From assembly GCF_002777255.1 (NCBI RefSeq), contig NZ_CP017634.1, positions 3,112,903 through 3,176,902 on the forward strand: a stretch of 64,000 nt of DNA, in the 5' to 3' direction. The number at the start of each line of letters is the position of its first letter. Positions within the stretch are counted from its first letter, which is position 1. The DNA comes from Candidatus Formimonas warabiya. GTDB lineage: Bacteria > Bacillota > Dehalobacteriia > Dehalobacteriales > Dehalobacteriaceae. A program made the translations under genes and the position numbers. Shown here piece after piece: positions 52,166 through 62,540 of the stretch. The notes below the pieces were generated by a model. It had not been told where the DNA came from. It did not search any database and saw nothing but the letters and a program-made list of their open reading frames with translations.

Positions 52166-52748
52166 TGGTGGAGGCGAGGGGACATGTTTTCCCATAAGTT
52201 TCCTTACGGCATGGACTATATCTTTACCCATTTTCATGGGTACCCGGCGTATTATGGAGAGTATGTTTTTTTGACCTCTCCATCCAAGGCTTTGCCTTGA
52301 GTCTCTACAGGGCTTGCACCCCTCGGTATTGCCATATAGCTTTTCGCTACTTAGGTTTCACCGATGTAAGCCGGGTTTTCACCTGGATGTTGCCACCCAG
52401 GGCGACCCTTTTGTTGATCGAACCCCTGTCCGAAAGAGAACCCACAAAAGCTTCTCCGAGCGCAGTTTGTGCTTTAGATTTCGCTCCCTTGCCGGCCACA
52501 AACAGCCTGCGCGGTCGCTATCTCGATGAATTTCCCCTGATCCCTCCGAGAATTGGGATCAGAGTATCCTGCTAAAATGACACCCTATTCCTCACCGCAG
52601 GAGCAGAGGGTAGGATGTTAGCTGCATTAAGCAGCTAAAGCGTAATTATCGTTAGCGTTTAAATTAATTTCCACCGTTTAACGGGCTGATGGAACCCCGG
52701 CTCGCTACTCTCGCCAATTCATCCCCCGTCGAAATCCAGTACGCCCCC
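52166..52748 (-). ncRNA. ssrA: tmRNA gene interrupted by a group I intron
   Basis: The 5' end GGGGGCGTACTGGATTTCGA (from 52748) and 3' end CGCCTCCACCA (to 52166) form the tRNA-like acceptor stem. The tag frame is GCT AAC GAT AAT TAC GCT TTA GCT GCT TAA (52656-52627), encoding ANDNYALAA. The T-arm is split: 5' exon ...AGGGGTTCGAT ends at 52417 and 3' exon TCCCCTCGCC starts at 52182; joined they give a standard TTCGATT T-loop. The mature RNA would be 349 nt. It lies directly downstream of smpB on the same strand, as in many Firmicutes. Confidence 0.92.
52183..52416 (-). mobile_element. Group I intron in the T-loop of tmRNA
   Basis: 234 nt between 5' exon ending in U and an intron-terminal G, as required for group I splicing. 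The conserved elements are visible: R-like CTGTAGAGACTC (52308-52297) and S-like AAAGATATAGTCC (52238-52226), which form P7, and the upstream GCAATACCGAGG Q-like segment. It has no open reading frame, so no homing endonuclease. Splicing is predicted from exon fit; not tested. Confidence 0.85.
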
Positions 52749-52833
52749 ATGTTATTTATTTGGCGATTAGGGACTGTGGATTGTCTACTGTATAGCTACT
52801 AACTGTTAATCAGTGGGCCTTAGAAGTAGACTG

Positions 52834-53304
52834 CTAATAATGCTGTCTTTCCTTGAACGCTTTGTCCATTTCTCTTTTTGCGTCTCTTTCTGCCATATCA
52901 TCCCGCTTGTCATAGAGCTTTTTACCTTGGGCCAGGGCCAGTTCCACTTTGGCGCGGCCCCGGGAGAAATAGACTTTCAATGGAACCAGGGTTAAACCTT
53001 TTTCCCGTACGGTTCCAAAAAGCTTGTTGATTTCATATTTGTGCATGAGCAGTTTCCGGGTGCGCTTGGGATCGTGGTTAAAACGGTTGCCCTGCTCATA
53101 AGGGCTGATATGCATATTATATAAAAGGACCTCTCCGTTTTCAATCCGGGCAAAAGCATCGTTCAGGTTGGCTTTTCCTCCCCGCAGTGACTTCACTTCC
53201 GTACCCTGGAGAGCCATCCCGGCCTCATAGGTTTCCAGAATGTGATAGTCATGCCGCGCTTTTCGGTTGTCGGTAACGATCTTTATTCCTTGCTTCTCTT
53301 TCAT
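52834..53304 (-). CDS. smpB: SsrA-binding protein SmpB
   Basis: A 156-residue RNA-binding OB-fold protein that delivers tmRNA to stalled ribosomes. Conserved segments are [53 protein letters not shown] and [12 protein letters not shown]. The basic C-terminal tail [20 protein letters not shown] threads the mRNA channel. The start at ATG 53304 (GGGGTG upstream) fits the family; the frame extends 9 codons further without support. Transcribed after rnr and before ssrA. Confidence 0.95.
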   Translation of the reverse strand: MKEKQGIKIVTDNRKARHDYHILETYEAGMALQGTEVKSLRGGKANLNDAFARIENGEVLLYNMHISPYEQGNRFNHDPKRTRKLLMHKYEINKLFGTVREKGLTLVPLKVYFSRGRAKVELALAQGKKLYDKRDDMAERDAKREMDKAFKERQHY

Positions 53305-53459
53305 ACGGCACCCCGAAAAACAAACCCTCACGTACAGATCAAACTAACGCACAACCTGCCGCAGGGTTTCGTCATTCCATAAGAAATCAACGTGTGTAAT
53401 TATTATAACACACGGGCTATCAAAGTCAACGGTATCCTGTTTCCAGCCGGGAAAGGCTA

Positions 53460-55574
53460 CTATTCGTCGGCGGCCAGTTCAAAATCGATGCTCCGGTCTT
53501 CTACGTTCACCCGGCTCACCACGATTTTTACCGCATCCCCCAGCTTATACATTTTTCTCGTGTGGCGGCCCCGGAAGGCAATCAATTTTTCCTCGAACTG
53601 ATAGTAATCGTCGGTCATGGTGGAAACATGGACCAGGCCTTCCACGGTATTATCCAGTTCCACAAACATGCCGAAAGAAGTCACCCCGGAAATAATTCCT
53701 TCGAAGGTGTCGCCGATATGCCGTTCCATGAACTCGGCTTTTTTCATGTCCAGAGATTCCCGTTCCGCATCTTCGGCGATTTTCTCCTTAAAGGAAGACT
53801 GCTCGGCGTAATCATTCATCCGTTTGCGCAATTTGGTCCGGCGCTCTTCATTCAGCTGGCCCTTGGCAAGATACTCCTTGATCACCCGGTGGATCACCAG
53901 ATCCGGATATCTCCTGATGGGAGAGGTAAAATGAGAATAGTATTTTGAGGCCAGTCCAAAATGGCCCAGAGCTTCCGGGTGGTAACGGGCATGACGCATG
54001 GACCGGAGCATTACCGTACTGATCACCCGTTCCTCCGGACGGCCTTCTATCTTATCGATGATATCCTGATAGACCTTAGGATGGATCTCATGGGACGCTC
54101 CTTTGATATGATAGCCGAAACGGTGCAGGAATTCGTTCAGTTCTTCCACCTTTTCCGGATCTGGAACTTCGTGAATCCGGTACAAAAAAGGAGCTTCCCG
54201 CCAGTAATATTCTGAGGCCACCGTTTCGTTAGCGGCAATCATAAATTCCTCAATCATCTGCTCCGCTACATCAGAGGTACGTTTCACAATCGCCTCCGGC
54301 TTCCCGCGCTCGTCCAAAATTACTTTTGCCTCAGGAAATTCAAAATTGATCGCGCCTCTTTCCATGCGCTTTTGGCGCAGGGTGTGCATGAGCATAGCCA
54401 TATTTTTAAACATGGCTACAAAATCTTCATACCTTTTTTTCAACTCCAGGTCATTCTGAAGGAGAATTTTATTCACATTGCTGTAGGTCATGCGCTCCCT
54501 GACCTGAATCACCGAGGGAGTGATGTCATGGGCTACTACGGACCCCTGGGGATTGATCTCCATAAAACAGGTCATGGCCAGCCGGTCCACCCCGGCATTC
54601 AGGCTGCAAATATCGTTGGACAGCTGCCTGGGCAGCATGGGAATCACCCGGTCCACCATATAAACACTGGTCCCTCGTTGAAAAGCCTCCCGGTCCAAAA
54701 AGCTGTCTTCTTTGACATAATTCCCTACATCGGCAATATGGACCCCTAAATACCAGTTGCCGTTGGCAAGAAGCTCCAGGGAAACGGCATCATCCAGGTC
54801 CTTGGCATCTTCCCCATCTATCGTTACCATGGGCAGGCTGCGCAAATCCCGTCGTCCCTGATAATCTTCCGGCCTGATCACGGCCACTTTCTCCGCTTCT
54901 CTGATCACATTTTCCGGAAACTCTTCCGGAAGCTGAAATTTTTTGATGATCGATAAAACATCAATTCCCGGAGCACCAGCCCGGCCGAATACCTCTGCCA
55001 CCTTCCCCTCGGGGTTTCTTCTGGGTTCCGGCCATTTCGTTACTTCCACAATCACCTTGTCGCCGTCCCTGGCCCCGTTGAAAGATTCTTTGGGCACAAA
55101 AATGTCCTGGGCCAGCCGTTTTTCATCGGGCCGCACAAAGCCGTATCTCCGGGCGTCCTCGAATGTGCCCACCACCCGGTTGTTGGCCCGCTCCAGAATC
55201 CGGATCACTTCACCCTCCTGGCGTACTCCAGTCACCTGTTTCATCACCCGCACCATGATGCGGTCGTTATGCATGGCCCCGCTGGTATTGTCTGCGCTGA
55301 TAAAGATATCGTTCTGCTCGGGATTGTCCGGAATCAAGAAGCCAAATCCTTTGGCATGACCTTGAAAGCGTCCCGGGATTAAGCCCATTCTTTCCGGCAG
55401 CCCGTAGCGGTTTTTCCGCGTAAAAACAATGAGCCCCCGGCTTTCCATATCCCGGAGCAGGGCAATAAACTCCTGGATATCCTTTACCTGCAAAGCATGA
55501 ATCAGTTCTTCCGCGTTCAATGGTTTATAGGTGCTTTCCCGCATATAGGAAAGCAGTTCCGCAGCAGTGATCAT
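53460..55574 (-). CDS. rnr: Ribonuclease R
   Basis: A 704-residue 3'-5' exoribonuclease. N-terminal winged helix (MITAAELLSYMRES), cold-shock domains (GRFQGHAKGFGFLIPD, FEDARRYGFVRPDE), the RNB catalytic domain with acidic residues in MVTIDGEDAKDLDDAVSL, and a C-terminal S1 domain (GDTFEGIISGVTSFGMFVEL). It degrades structured and non-stop mRNAs, which links it to the adjacent trans-translation genes. ATG 55574 has GGAGGAG and overlaps the thiI stop by 3 bases. Confidence 0.95.
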   Translation of the reverse strand: MITAAELLSYMRESTYKPLNAEELIHALQVKDIQEFIALLRDMESRGLIVFTRKNRYGLPERMGLIPGRFQGHAKGFGFLIPDNPEQNDIFISADNTSGAMHNDRIMVRVMKQVTGVRQEGEVIRILERANNRVVGTFEDARRYGFVRPDEKRLAQDIFVPKESFNGARDGDKVIVEVTKWPEPRRNPEGKVAEVFGRAGAPGIDVLSIIKKFQLPEEFPENVIREAEKVAVIRPEDYQGRRDLRSLPMVTIDGEDAKDLDDAVSLELLANGNWYLGVHIADVGNYVKEDSFLDREAFQRGTSVYMVDRVIPMLPRQLSNDICSLNAGVDRLAMTCFMEINPQGSVVAHDITPSVIQVRERMTYSNVNKILLQNDLELKKRYEDFVAMFKNMAMLMHTLRQKRMERGAINFEFPEAKVILDERGKPEAIVKRTSDVAEQMIEEFMIAANETVASEYYWREAPFLYRIHEVPDPEKVEELNEFLHRFGYHIKGASHEIHPKVYQDIIDKIEGRPEERVISTVMLRSMRHARYHPEALGHFGLASKYYSHFTSPIRRYPDLVIHRVIKEYLAKGQLNEERRTKLRKRMNDYAEQSSFKEKIAEDAERESLDMKKAEFMERHIGDTFEGIISGVTSFGMFVELDNTVEGLVHVSTMTDDYYQFEEKLIAFRGRHTRKMYKLGDAVKIVVSRVNVEDRSIDFELAADE

Positions 55575-56749
55575 GAAATCTCCTCCTGGAATATCTCCAA
55601 AACCTCTGTTTTATCTAATGCTTCAGCCAGTAAACCTTCTATGTCAAGTTTCTCTTCCATCTTCCGGGCTTCATCCAACCGGGGACGAATCTTGGGGAAG
55701 TCGGGCAGAAACACGGTACAGCAATCCTCATAGGGACGGATGGAAATATCAAAAGTATGGATGTGCTGGGCAATTTTGATGATTTCTTCTTTGTCCATAC
55801 CCACCAGGGGACGCAGCACAGGCATGTTGGTAACATCATTAATGGTAAACATGCTCTCCAGGGTCTGGCTGGCCACCTGGCCCACGCTTTCTCCGGTATA
55901 AATGGCAAAAGCCCTATTTTGTTGGGCAATTCTTTCCGCCAAACGAAACATCATACGGCGCATGATGGTAATGCCGTATTCTTCCCGGCAGTTCTGCCGG
56001 ATCGCTTTTTGGATTTCCGTGAAGTGCACCACATGGAGGCGGATTTTCCCACCCCACCGGGCCAAAACCTGGCACAGATCGATGACCTTCTGCTTCGCCC
56101 TTTCACTGGTAAAAGGAAAGCTGTGAAAATGGACGGCGTCAAAGGTAACACCCCTTTTCATGGCCATCCAGCCCGCCACCGGGCTGTCGATACCCCCGGA
56201 AATCATCAGCACCGCCCGGCCGCTGGATCCTACGGGCAGTCCCTTGGCCCCGGGTATCACCTGTCCGTAAACAAAAGCCCCTTCTCCCCTGATTTCCACA
56301 TCAATCGTATGCTGGGGATGATACATATCGGCCTGATAAATGTCCGGACTGTTGGCAAAAAGATAGGATCCCACGGCTTTGCTGATCTCGGGAGACGTCA
56401 TGGGAAAGGTTTTATCCGACCTTTTGGTCTCCACTTTAAAAGTTCCCCCCTGGGGCAGAGCATCATGCAGTACCCTTAAAGCCGCTTTCTGTACGGCGTC
56501 CAAATCCTTTTCTGTTTTGATCACCGGACTGACGGAATAAATACCGAATACCTGCTGCAGCCGTTCCATGGTCCGGTCCAGGTCATTTTTTACGGGAACC
56601 CAGATCCTCCCCCAGGTGGACTCTACCTCTCTGGGAGGCAGATCCTTCAAGGCCCTCTTGATATTCAGGACCAGCCGGTTGATAAATTGATGCTTATTTT
56701 TTCCTTTGAGGCCCAGTTCCCCATAGCGTACCAGAATTAATTCGTACAT
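55571..56749 (-). CDS. thiI: tRNA 4-thiouridine synthetase ThiI
   Basis: A 392-residue protein with a ferredoxin-like plus THUMP N-terminus (ILVRYGELGLKGKNKHQFIN) and a PP-loop adenylation domain (ISGGIDSPVAGWMAMKRG). It lacks the C-terminal rhodanese domain of the E. coli enzyme, the usual short form in Firmicutes. It uses persulfide sulfur from the cysteine desulfurase encoded just upstream to make s4U8 in tRNA, and may feed thiamine thiazole synthesis. ATG 56749 follows GGTAACCG/GGGAGG spacing typical of the cluster. Confidence 0.93.
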   Translation of the reverse strand: MYELILVRYGELGLKGKNKHQFINRLVLNIKRALKDLPPREVESTWGRIWVPVKNDLDRTMERLQQVFGIYSVSPVIKTEKDLDAVQKAALRVLHDALPQGGTFKVETKRSDKTFPMTSPEISKAVGSYLFANSPDIYQADMYHPQHTIDVEIRGEGAFVYGQVIPGAKGLPVGSSGRAVLMISGGIDSPVAGWMAMKRGVTFDAVHFHSFPFTSERAKQKVIDLCQVLARWGGKIRLHVVHFTEIQKAIRQNCREEYGITIMRRMMFRLAERIAQQNRAFAIYTGESVGQVASQTLESMFTINDVTNMPVLRPLVGMDKEEIIKIAQHIHTFDISIRPYEDCCTVFLPDFPKIRPRLDEARKMEEKLDIEGLLAEALDKTEVLEIFQEEIS

Positions 56750-56764
56750 CGGTTACCTCCCCCG

Positions 56765-57928
56765 CTATTTTCCCGTTAACGCCCGCAGTTCTTTCACTGC
56801 TTTGGTTACACTCTCCACTACCGGCATGACTTCCTCCAGATCATTCATGTAGGAAAAACTAAACCGGAGGGAGCCCTCCATTTCTTCCTCTTCCAGATGC
56901 ATCGCGGTTAAAACATGGCTCAGCTTTCCTTTTTTGGCGGAGCAAGCAGACCCGGAGGAGATATAGATGCCGTCCTGCTCCAAATAGTGCAGCAGCACCT
57001 CGCTTCTTGTGCCGGGAAAGGAAATATTTAAAATATGGGGGGCCCCTAAACCGTCGAAATTACTGTTGATCCGGCAGTCCGCTACCTGTTCCTTAATCCG
57101 GGATGCCAATGTTTCTCTGATGGCATCCATTTTTTTGGCGTGGGCATCCCGGTCTTTCACGGCAATTTCCACAGCTTTACCTAATCCCACAATGCCCGGT
57201 ACATTTTCCGTGCCGGAGCGCACGCTCTTTTCCTGTCCGCCCCCTTCTACCAAAGGTTTGAGACGGGTTCCTTTTTTTACATAAAGAATGCCGATTCCCT
57301 TGGGGCCATGAATTTTATGCCCGCTCACCGAAAGAAGGTCAACCCCCCATTTCGCGGGAAAAACCGGCAGTTTACCAAATGATTGCACGGCATCCACATG
57401 GAAAAACACCTTTTTATGATACCCTTTTAGAACTTCCCCCACCTCTTGAACCGGCTGCACGGCACCCACTTCATTGTTGACATGCATCAGGCTGACCAGG
57501 ATGGTATCGCTGCACAGAACCTCCTTCAGCTCCTCCATATCAATGACCCCATTTTCCTTTACGCGCAAATAAGTAATCCGGAAACCTAATTCCTCTAAGT
57601 GGTCAAAAACATTGAGCACCGAAGGATGCTCCACATTGGAGGTAATAATATGATTGCCCCGGCTTTTATAGGCATGGACAATCCCTTTGATCGCGGTATT
57701 ATTGCTTTCTGTACCCCCGGAAGTAAAGTAGATTTCCTCCGGGCTGACTTCCAAAGCCCCGGCGATGATTTTCCGGGCATGGCTTACGGCCTGCTCCGCC
57801 TGGACCCCCTTTTTATGCAGGGACGAGGGATTGCCGTAATTACGGATCATGGTCTCATGCATCAAATCAGCCACATCCGGGTGCACCTGGGTGGTCGCGC
57901 TATTATCAAAATAGATTTCTCTCTCCAT
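56765..57928 (-). CDS. Cysteine desulfurase (IscS/NifS-like)
   Basis: A 387-residue PLP enzyme from ATG 57928. PLP Lys in LLSVSGHKIHGPKGIGIL, catalytic persulfide Cys in YISSGSACSAKKGKLSHV, and the family start EREIYFDNSATTQVHPDVAD. Immediately upstream of thiI (15 bp gap), it is the dedicated sulfur donor for ThiI in Firmicutes (NifZ-like group) rather than a general Fe-S assembly desulfurase; that assignment is from context, since no IscU or SufU follows. Confidence 0.92.
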   Translation of the reverse strand: MEREIYFDNSATTQVHPDVADLMHETMIRNYGNPSSLHKKGVQAEQAVSHARKIIAGALEVSPEEIYFTSGGTESNNTAIKGIVHAYKSRGNHIITSNVEHPSVLNVFDHLEELGFRITYLRVKENGVIDMEELKEVLCSDTILVSLMHVNNEVGAVQPVQEVGEVLKGYHKKVFFHVDAVQSFGKLPVFPAKWGVDLLSVSGHKIHGPKGIGILYVKKGTRLKPLVEGGGQEKSVRSGTENVPGIVGLGKAVEIAVKDRDAHAKKMDAIRETLASRIKEQVADCRINSNFDGLGAPHILNISFPGTRSEVLLHYLEQDGIYISSGSACSAKKGKLSHVLTAMHLEEEEMEGSLRFSFSYMNDLEEVMPVVESVTKAVKELRALTGK

Positions 57929-58013
57929 CAATTTCGCTCCATATTTTAATTAGATAATATATCTTGCCCATTTCACAAATTTGACATACACACGGATGAG
58001 TACCGGGATCCGG

Positions 58014-58427
58014 TCATGATATAGGCACCTCCTGATGGAGGGCTTCCATGATTTTCGCGCTAGCCTCGGCCGCCACAGACCCGTCTTCCAGAACAGCCCT
58101 GGCTTCAATCTCATGCATTCTTCCCCGTTTTTTTACCACCCGGCTGGAGAAGGTGACCGGTTTGCCGATGGGTATGCCTTTCCGGTAGCGAATGTTTAAG
58201 GAGGCGGTAAAAGCCATGATTCCCTCCACAAACACGGACCGGGCGCATACTTCATCCAGAATTGCCGCCGTAATGCCGCCGTGAATCAGTCCGGGATAGC
58301 CCTGGTGCTCTTCCCGGGGCACAAATACGGTACAATAGCAATCACTTTCTTTTTTGAACTCCAGCTTTAAGCCGATGGGGTTTTTCTTCCCGCAGGCAAA
58401 ACACATGGAATCGTACTGGTCGATCAT
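58014..58427 (-). CDS. PaaI-family hotdog thioesterase
   Basis: A 137-residue hotdog-fold protein with a Cys pair near the N-terminus (SMCFACGKKNPIGLKL) and the active-site motif YPGLIHGGITAAILDEV. The family hydrolyses acyl-CoA thioesters in the cytosol. Substrate unknown. It lies between secG (behind a terminator) and the cysteine desulfurase gene and is probably first of the thiI-rnr-smpB transcript. Confidence 0.88.
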   Translation of the reverse strand: MIDQYDSMCFACGKKNPIGLKLEFKKESDCYCTVFVPREEHQGYPGLIHGGITAAILDEVCARSVFVEGIMAFTASLNIRYRKGIPIGKPVTFSSRVVKKRGRMHEIEARAVLEDGSVAAEASAKIMEALHQEVPIS

Positions 58428-58484
58428 GACAACTCCTCCCTTTGATATCTTCTGTCCCTAACCTGTCCAAAAGGGCTTTTCAAG

Positions 58485-58518
58485 AAAAAAGTGCTGGGTG
58501 ATACCCAACACTTTTTTT
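58485..58518 (-). terminator. Terminator after secG
   Basis: AAAAAAGTGCTGGGT-GAT-ACCCAACACTTTTTT: a long stem with A/T runs on both sides. It separates the glycolytic-secG transcript from the PaaI-thiI-rnr transcript. Confidence 0.88.
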
Positions 58519-58528
58519 CCGATGCAAA

Positions 58529-58756
58529 TTATTTAAAGAATATTGATATGATCAGTGTCAGTAGTAGGAAACCAATGGCCAGTCCCGCAGAAATTTTATT
58601 TAAAAGCTCATCAATGCCTTTTTTCTTTCCAAAGAATGTCTCCGCACCTCCGGCAATGGCTCCCGACATCCCCGCGCTTTTACCCGACTGGAGCAACACA
58701 GTGGAGATCAATCCTAAAGAAATCAGCATTTGAATAATCATCAAAAAAGTTTTCAC
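58529..58756 (-). CDS. secG: Protein-export membrane protein SecG
   Basis: A 75-residue protein with two transmembrane helices (TFLMIIQMLISLGLISTVLL, LAIGFLLLTLIISIFF) around the cytoplasmic loop QSGKSAGMSGAIAGGAETFF, the SecG signature. The start is GTG 58756 after GGAGGG; the longer frame from 58801 has no support. It is a component of the SecYEG channel. Its place after eno is common in Firmicutes. Confidence 0.93.
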   Translation of the reverse strand: MKTFLMIIQMLISLGLISTVLLQSGKSAGMSGAIAGGAETFFGKKKGIDELLNKISAGLAIGFLLLTLIISIFFK

Positions 58757-58862
58757 AAACTCACCCTCCGTTTTTAAATCAGTGAATCTATTGTACCACA
58801 AATATTTTTTGCGTACAACTGATTCAGGTCCTGTTTGTTAGTAAGCCGGCAGGTATTTTTCT

Positions 58863-60167
<1,305 letters not shown>

Positions 60168-61715
60168 TTATAAGATAATCAAATTATTCCCCGTCATTTC
60201 CTGCGGTTTCTCTAAACCCAAAAGATAGAGCATGGTGGGAGCAATATCTTCCAGGGCTCCGCTTCTTAATGGGGCAGACTTCAGTTGATCCGCCACTAAA
60301 ATAAAGGGCACTTGATCCGTCGTGTGCGCCGTGAGAGGCTCGCCGGTTTTTTCATCAATCATGCATTCCACATTGCCGTGATCAGCGGTAATGAGGGTGA
60401 TACCGCCCTGCTCCTGCACGGCCTCCACTACTTTGCCCAGGCATTCGTCAACGACTTCCACCGCTTTTTCCGCTGCCTCCATCATCCCGGTATGCCCGAC
60501 CATATCCGGATTGGCATAGTTTAATATAATTACATCATAGATACCGCTCTTAATTTTGTCAATCACTGCTGCCGTTACCTCATAAGCGCTCATTTGAGGC
60601 TGCAAATTATAGGTAGCGACCTGAGGAGAGGGAATTAAAATCCGGTCCTCTCCCGGATTCGGCTCTTCTACCCCGCCGTTAAAAAAGAAGGTCACATGGG
60701 CATATTTTTCCGTTTCCGCGATGCGCAGCTGTTTCAAGCCGCGGTCCGCCAGCACCTGTCCCAAGGTTTGGTTTAAGTTCTGGGGCGGAAAAGCCACCGG
60801 GGCCTGAATGGTAGCGTCATATTGGGTCATACAGACATAGTGCACCTGGGGAGGATTGTTGCCCCGGTCAAAACCGGAAAAATCCTCATCCACAAAAGCC
60901 CGGGTAATTTCCCGGGCCCTGTCGGCCCGGAAATTATAAAAAATGATGCTGTCTCCGGTCTGAACAGTACCCTTAGGGTTACCTGCTTCATCAACGATCA
61001 CGGTAGGTTCTACAAACTCGTCGGTAATTCTCTTGTCATAGGATTGTTCCACCGCCACCTGAGCAAGGGGGGCCTTTATTCCTTCTCCGTAGACCATCGC
61101 CCTGTAGGCCCTGTCTACCCGGTCCCATCTTTTATCCCGGTCCATGGCATAGAAACGTCCCATCACCGTAGCCACAGCGCCAAAGCCTAATTCTTTAAAC
61201 TTTTGCTGCAAAAGCAGGATATATTCTTTGGCATTGGCGGGAGGAACATCTCTCCCGTCCAAAAAGCAGTGCACATAGACCTTGGTTAGTCCCTGGCGGC
61301 GGGCCATTTCCAGCAAAGCAAACAAATGATCCAGATGGCTGTGCACCCCCCCGTCGGAAAGCAGTCCCAGCAGATGCAAAGAAGAATTGTTTGCTTTGGC
61401 ATGTTCCATGGCTTTTAACAATACCAGGTTTTCAAAGAAACTCTTATCCCTGATGGCGCGGGTAATGCGGGTGAATTCTTGAAACACCACTCTCCCCGCT
61501 CCCATGTTCAAGTGCCCCACTTCCGAATTGCCCATCTGTCCCTCAGGTAACCCCACCGCCTCCTCGGAAGCATTCAATGTGGTATGGGGATAGGCATCCC
61601 AAAGCCGGTGATAATTAGGCACCCAAGCGCAGGCAATGGCATTTCCTTCAGCTTTATCACGAAGACCCCAGCCGTCCAAAATCGTCAATACTAAAGGCTT
61701 TCCTTGACTAGTCAC
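60168..61715 (-). CDS. gpmI: 2,3-bisphosphoglycerate-independent phosphoglycerate mutase
   Basis: A 515-residue alkaline-phosphatase-superfamily mutase from GTG 61715, which has GGAGGAAATTCG upstream; the frame's earlier TTG is not used. The catalytic Ser lies in PEGQMGNSEVGHLNMGAGRV, with metal ligands in LTILDGWGLRD, NYANPDMVGHTG and LITADHGNVECM. It interconverts 3- and 2-phosphoglycerate using Mn2+. 14 bp after tpiA. Confidence 0.96.
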   Translation of the reverse strand: MTSQGKPLVLTILDGWGLRDKAEGNAIACAWVPNYHRLWDAYPHTTLNASEEAVGLPEGQMGNSEVGHLNMGAGRVVFQEFTRITRAIRDKSFFENLVLLKAMEHAKANNSSLHLLGLLSDGGVHSHLDHLFALLEMARRQGLTKVYVHCFLDGRDVPPANAKEYILLLQQKFKELGFGAVATVMGRFYAMDRDKRWDRVDRAYRAMVYGEGIKAPLAQVAVEQSYDKRITDEFVEPTVIVDEAGNPKGTVQTGDSIIFYNFRADRAREITRAFVDEDFSGFDRGNNPPQVHYVCMTQYDATIQAPVAFPPQNLNQTLGQVLADRGLKQLRIAETEKYAHVTFFFNGGVEEPNPGEDRILIPSPQVATYNLQPQMSAYEVTAAVIDKIKSGIYDVIILNYANPDMVGHTGMMEAAEKAVEVVDECLGKVVEAVQEQGGITLITADHGNVECMIDEKTGEPLTAHTTDQVPFILVADQLKSAPLRSGALEDIAPTMLYLLGLEKPQEMTGNNLIIL

Positions 61716-61729
61716 CGAATTTCCTCCTA

Positions 61730-62476
61730 TCAAAAACCAGCAATTTTACTGAAAGAATCCGCTTTAAGACTGGCGCCCCCTACCAAAGCTCCGTCAATAT
61801 TGGGCTGCGCCATAAGTTCTTGAATGTTTTCGGGCTTGACACTGCCCCCATACTGAATGCGGATTTTTGCTGCCGTTTCGGCGCCAAACATGTCGGCCAA
61901 GAGGGCACGAATCTGAGCAATCACTGTTTCCGCATCTGCCGCGGAAGCATTCTTCCCTGTACCGATGGCCCACACCGGTTCATAAGCCAAGACTAAATTT
62001 TCCCGTCCCTCCTGGGGTAAGCCCGTGAGGCCGGTGCGCACCTGATTTTCCACGACGGTGCCCGTCATACCTGCCTCCCGTTGGGCCAATGTTTCACCCA
62101 CACAGACAATGGGCCGTAAACCATGGGCAAGAGCGGCCTTTACCTTCCTGTTGACCGCTTCGTCTGTTTCAAAAAAGTACTGTCTCCTCTCGGAGTGCCC
62201 AATAATCACATATTGGCACCCTACAGCAGCCAGCATCACAGGCGAAACCTCCCCTGTAAAAGCCCCTTCCTGCTCCCAATGCATGTTTTGTGCGCCTACC
62301 TTGATGCCGGTGTCTTGCACGGCAACAACAACGGCGGGCAGGTCTACGAAAGGAGGACAAACCACGATTTCTGCCTGAACATGGCTAATCAAGGATTTCA
62401 GGTCATTAATTAAACTTAATGCCTCTCCCGGCGTTTTAAACATTTTCCAATTTCCTGCAATAATGGGTCTGCGCAT
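61730..62476 (-). CDS. tpiA: Triose-phosphate isomerase
   Basis: A 248-residue TIM barrel from ATG 62476 (GGGGGAAG ribosome binding site; the TTG start 5 codons earlier overlaps it). Lys in IIAGNWKMFKTPGEA, His in VIIGHSERRQYFF, Glu in LAYEPVWAIGTGKNA and the phosphate-binding GALVGGASLKADSF. Interconverts glyceraldehyde-3-phosphate and dihydroxyacetone phosphate. Confidence 0.97.
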   Translation of the reverse strand: MRRPIIAGNWKMFKTPGEALSLINDLKSLISHVQAEIVVCPPFVDLPAVVVAVQDTGIKVGAQNMHWEQEGAFTGEVSPVMLAAVGCQYVIIGHSERRQYFFETDEAVNRKVKAALAHGLRPIVCVGETLAQREAGMTGTVVENQVRTGLTGLPQEGRENLVLAYEPVWAIGTGKNASAADAETVIAQIRALLADMFGAETAAKIRIQYGGSVKPENIQELMAQPNIDGALVGGASLKADSFSKIAGF

Positions 62477-62540
62477 TTTATCTTCCCCCAAATCAGGGAC
62501 CAGGGTTCAGGCCTTCGGTAGTCTGAACCCTGTCACCCGC

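Noticed and set aside
52297..52575. Plus-strand frames over the tmRNA region
   Set aside because: They are antisense to ssrA and its intron; RNA structure explains the sequence.
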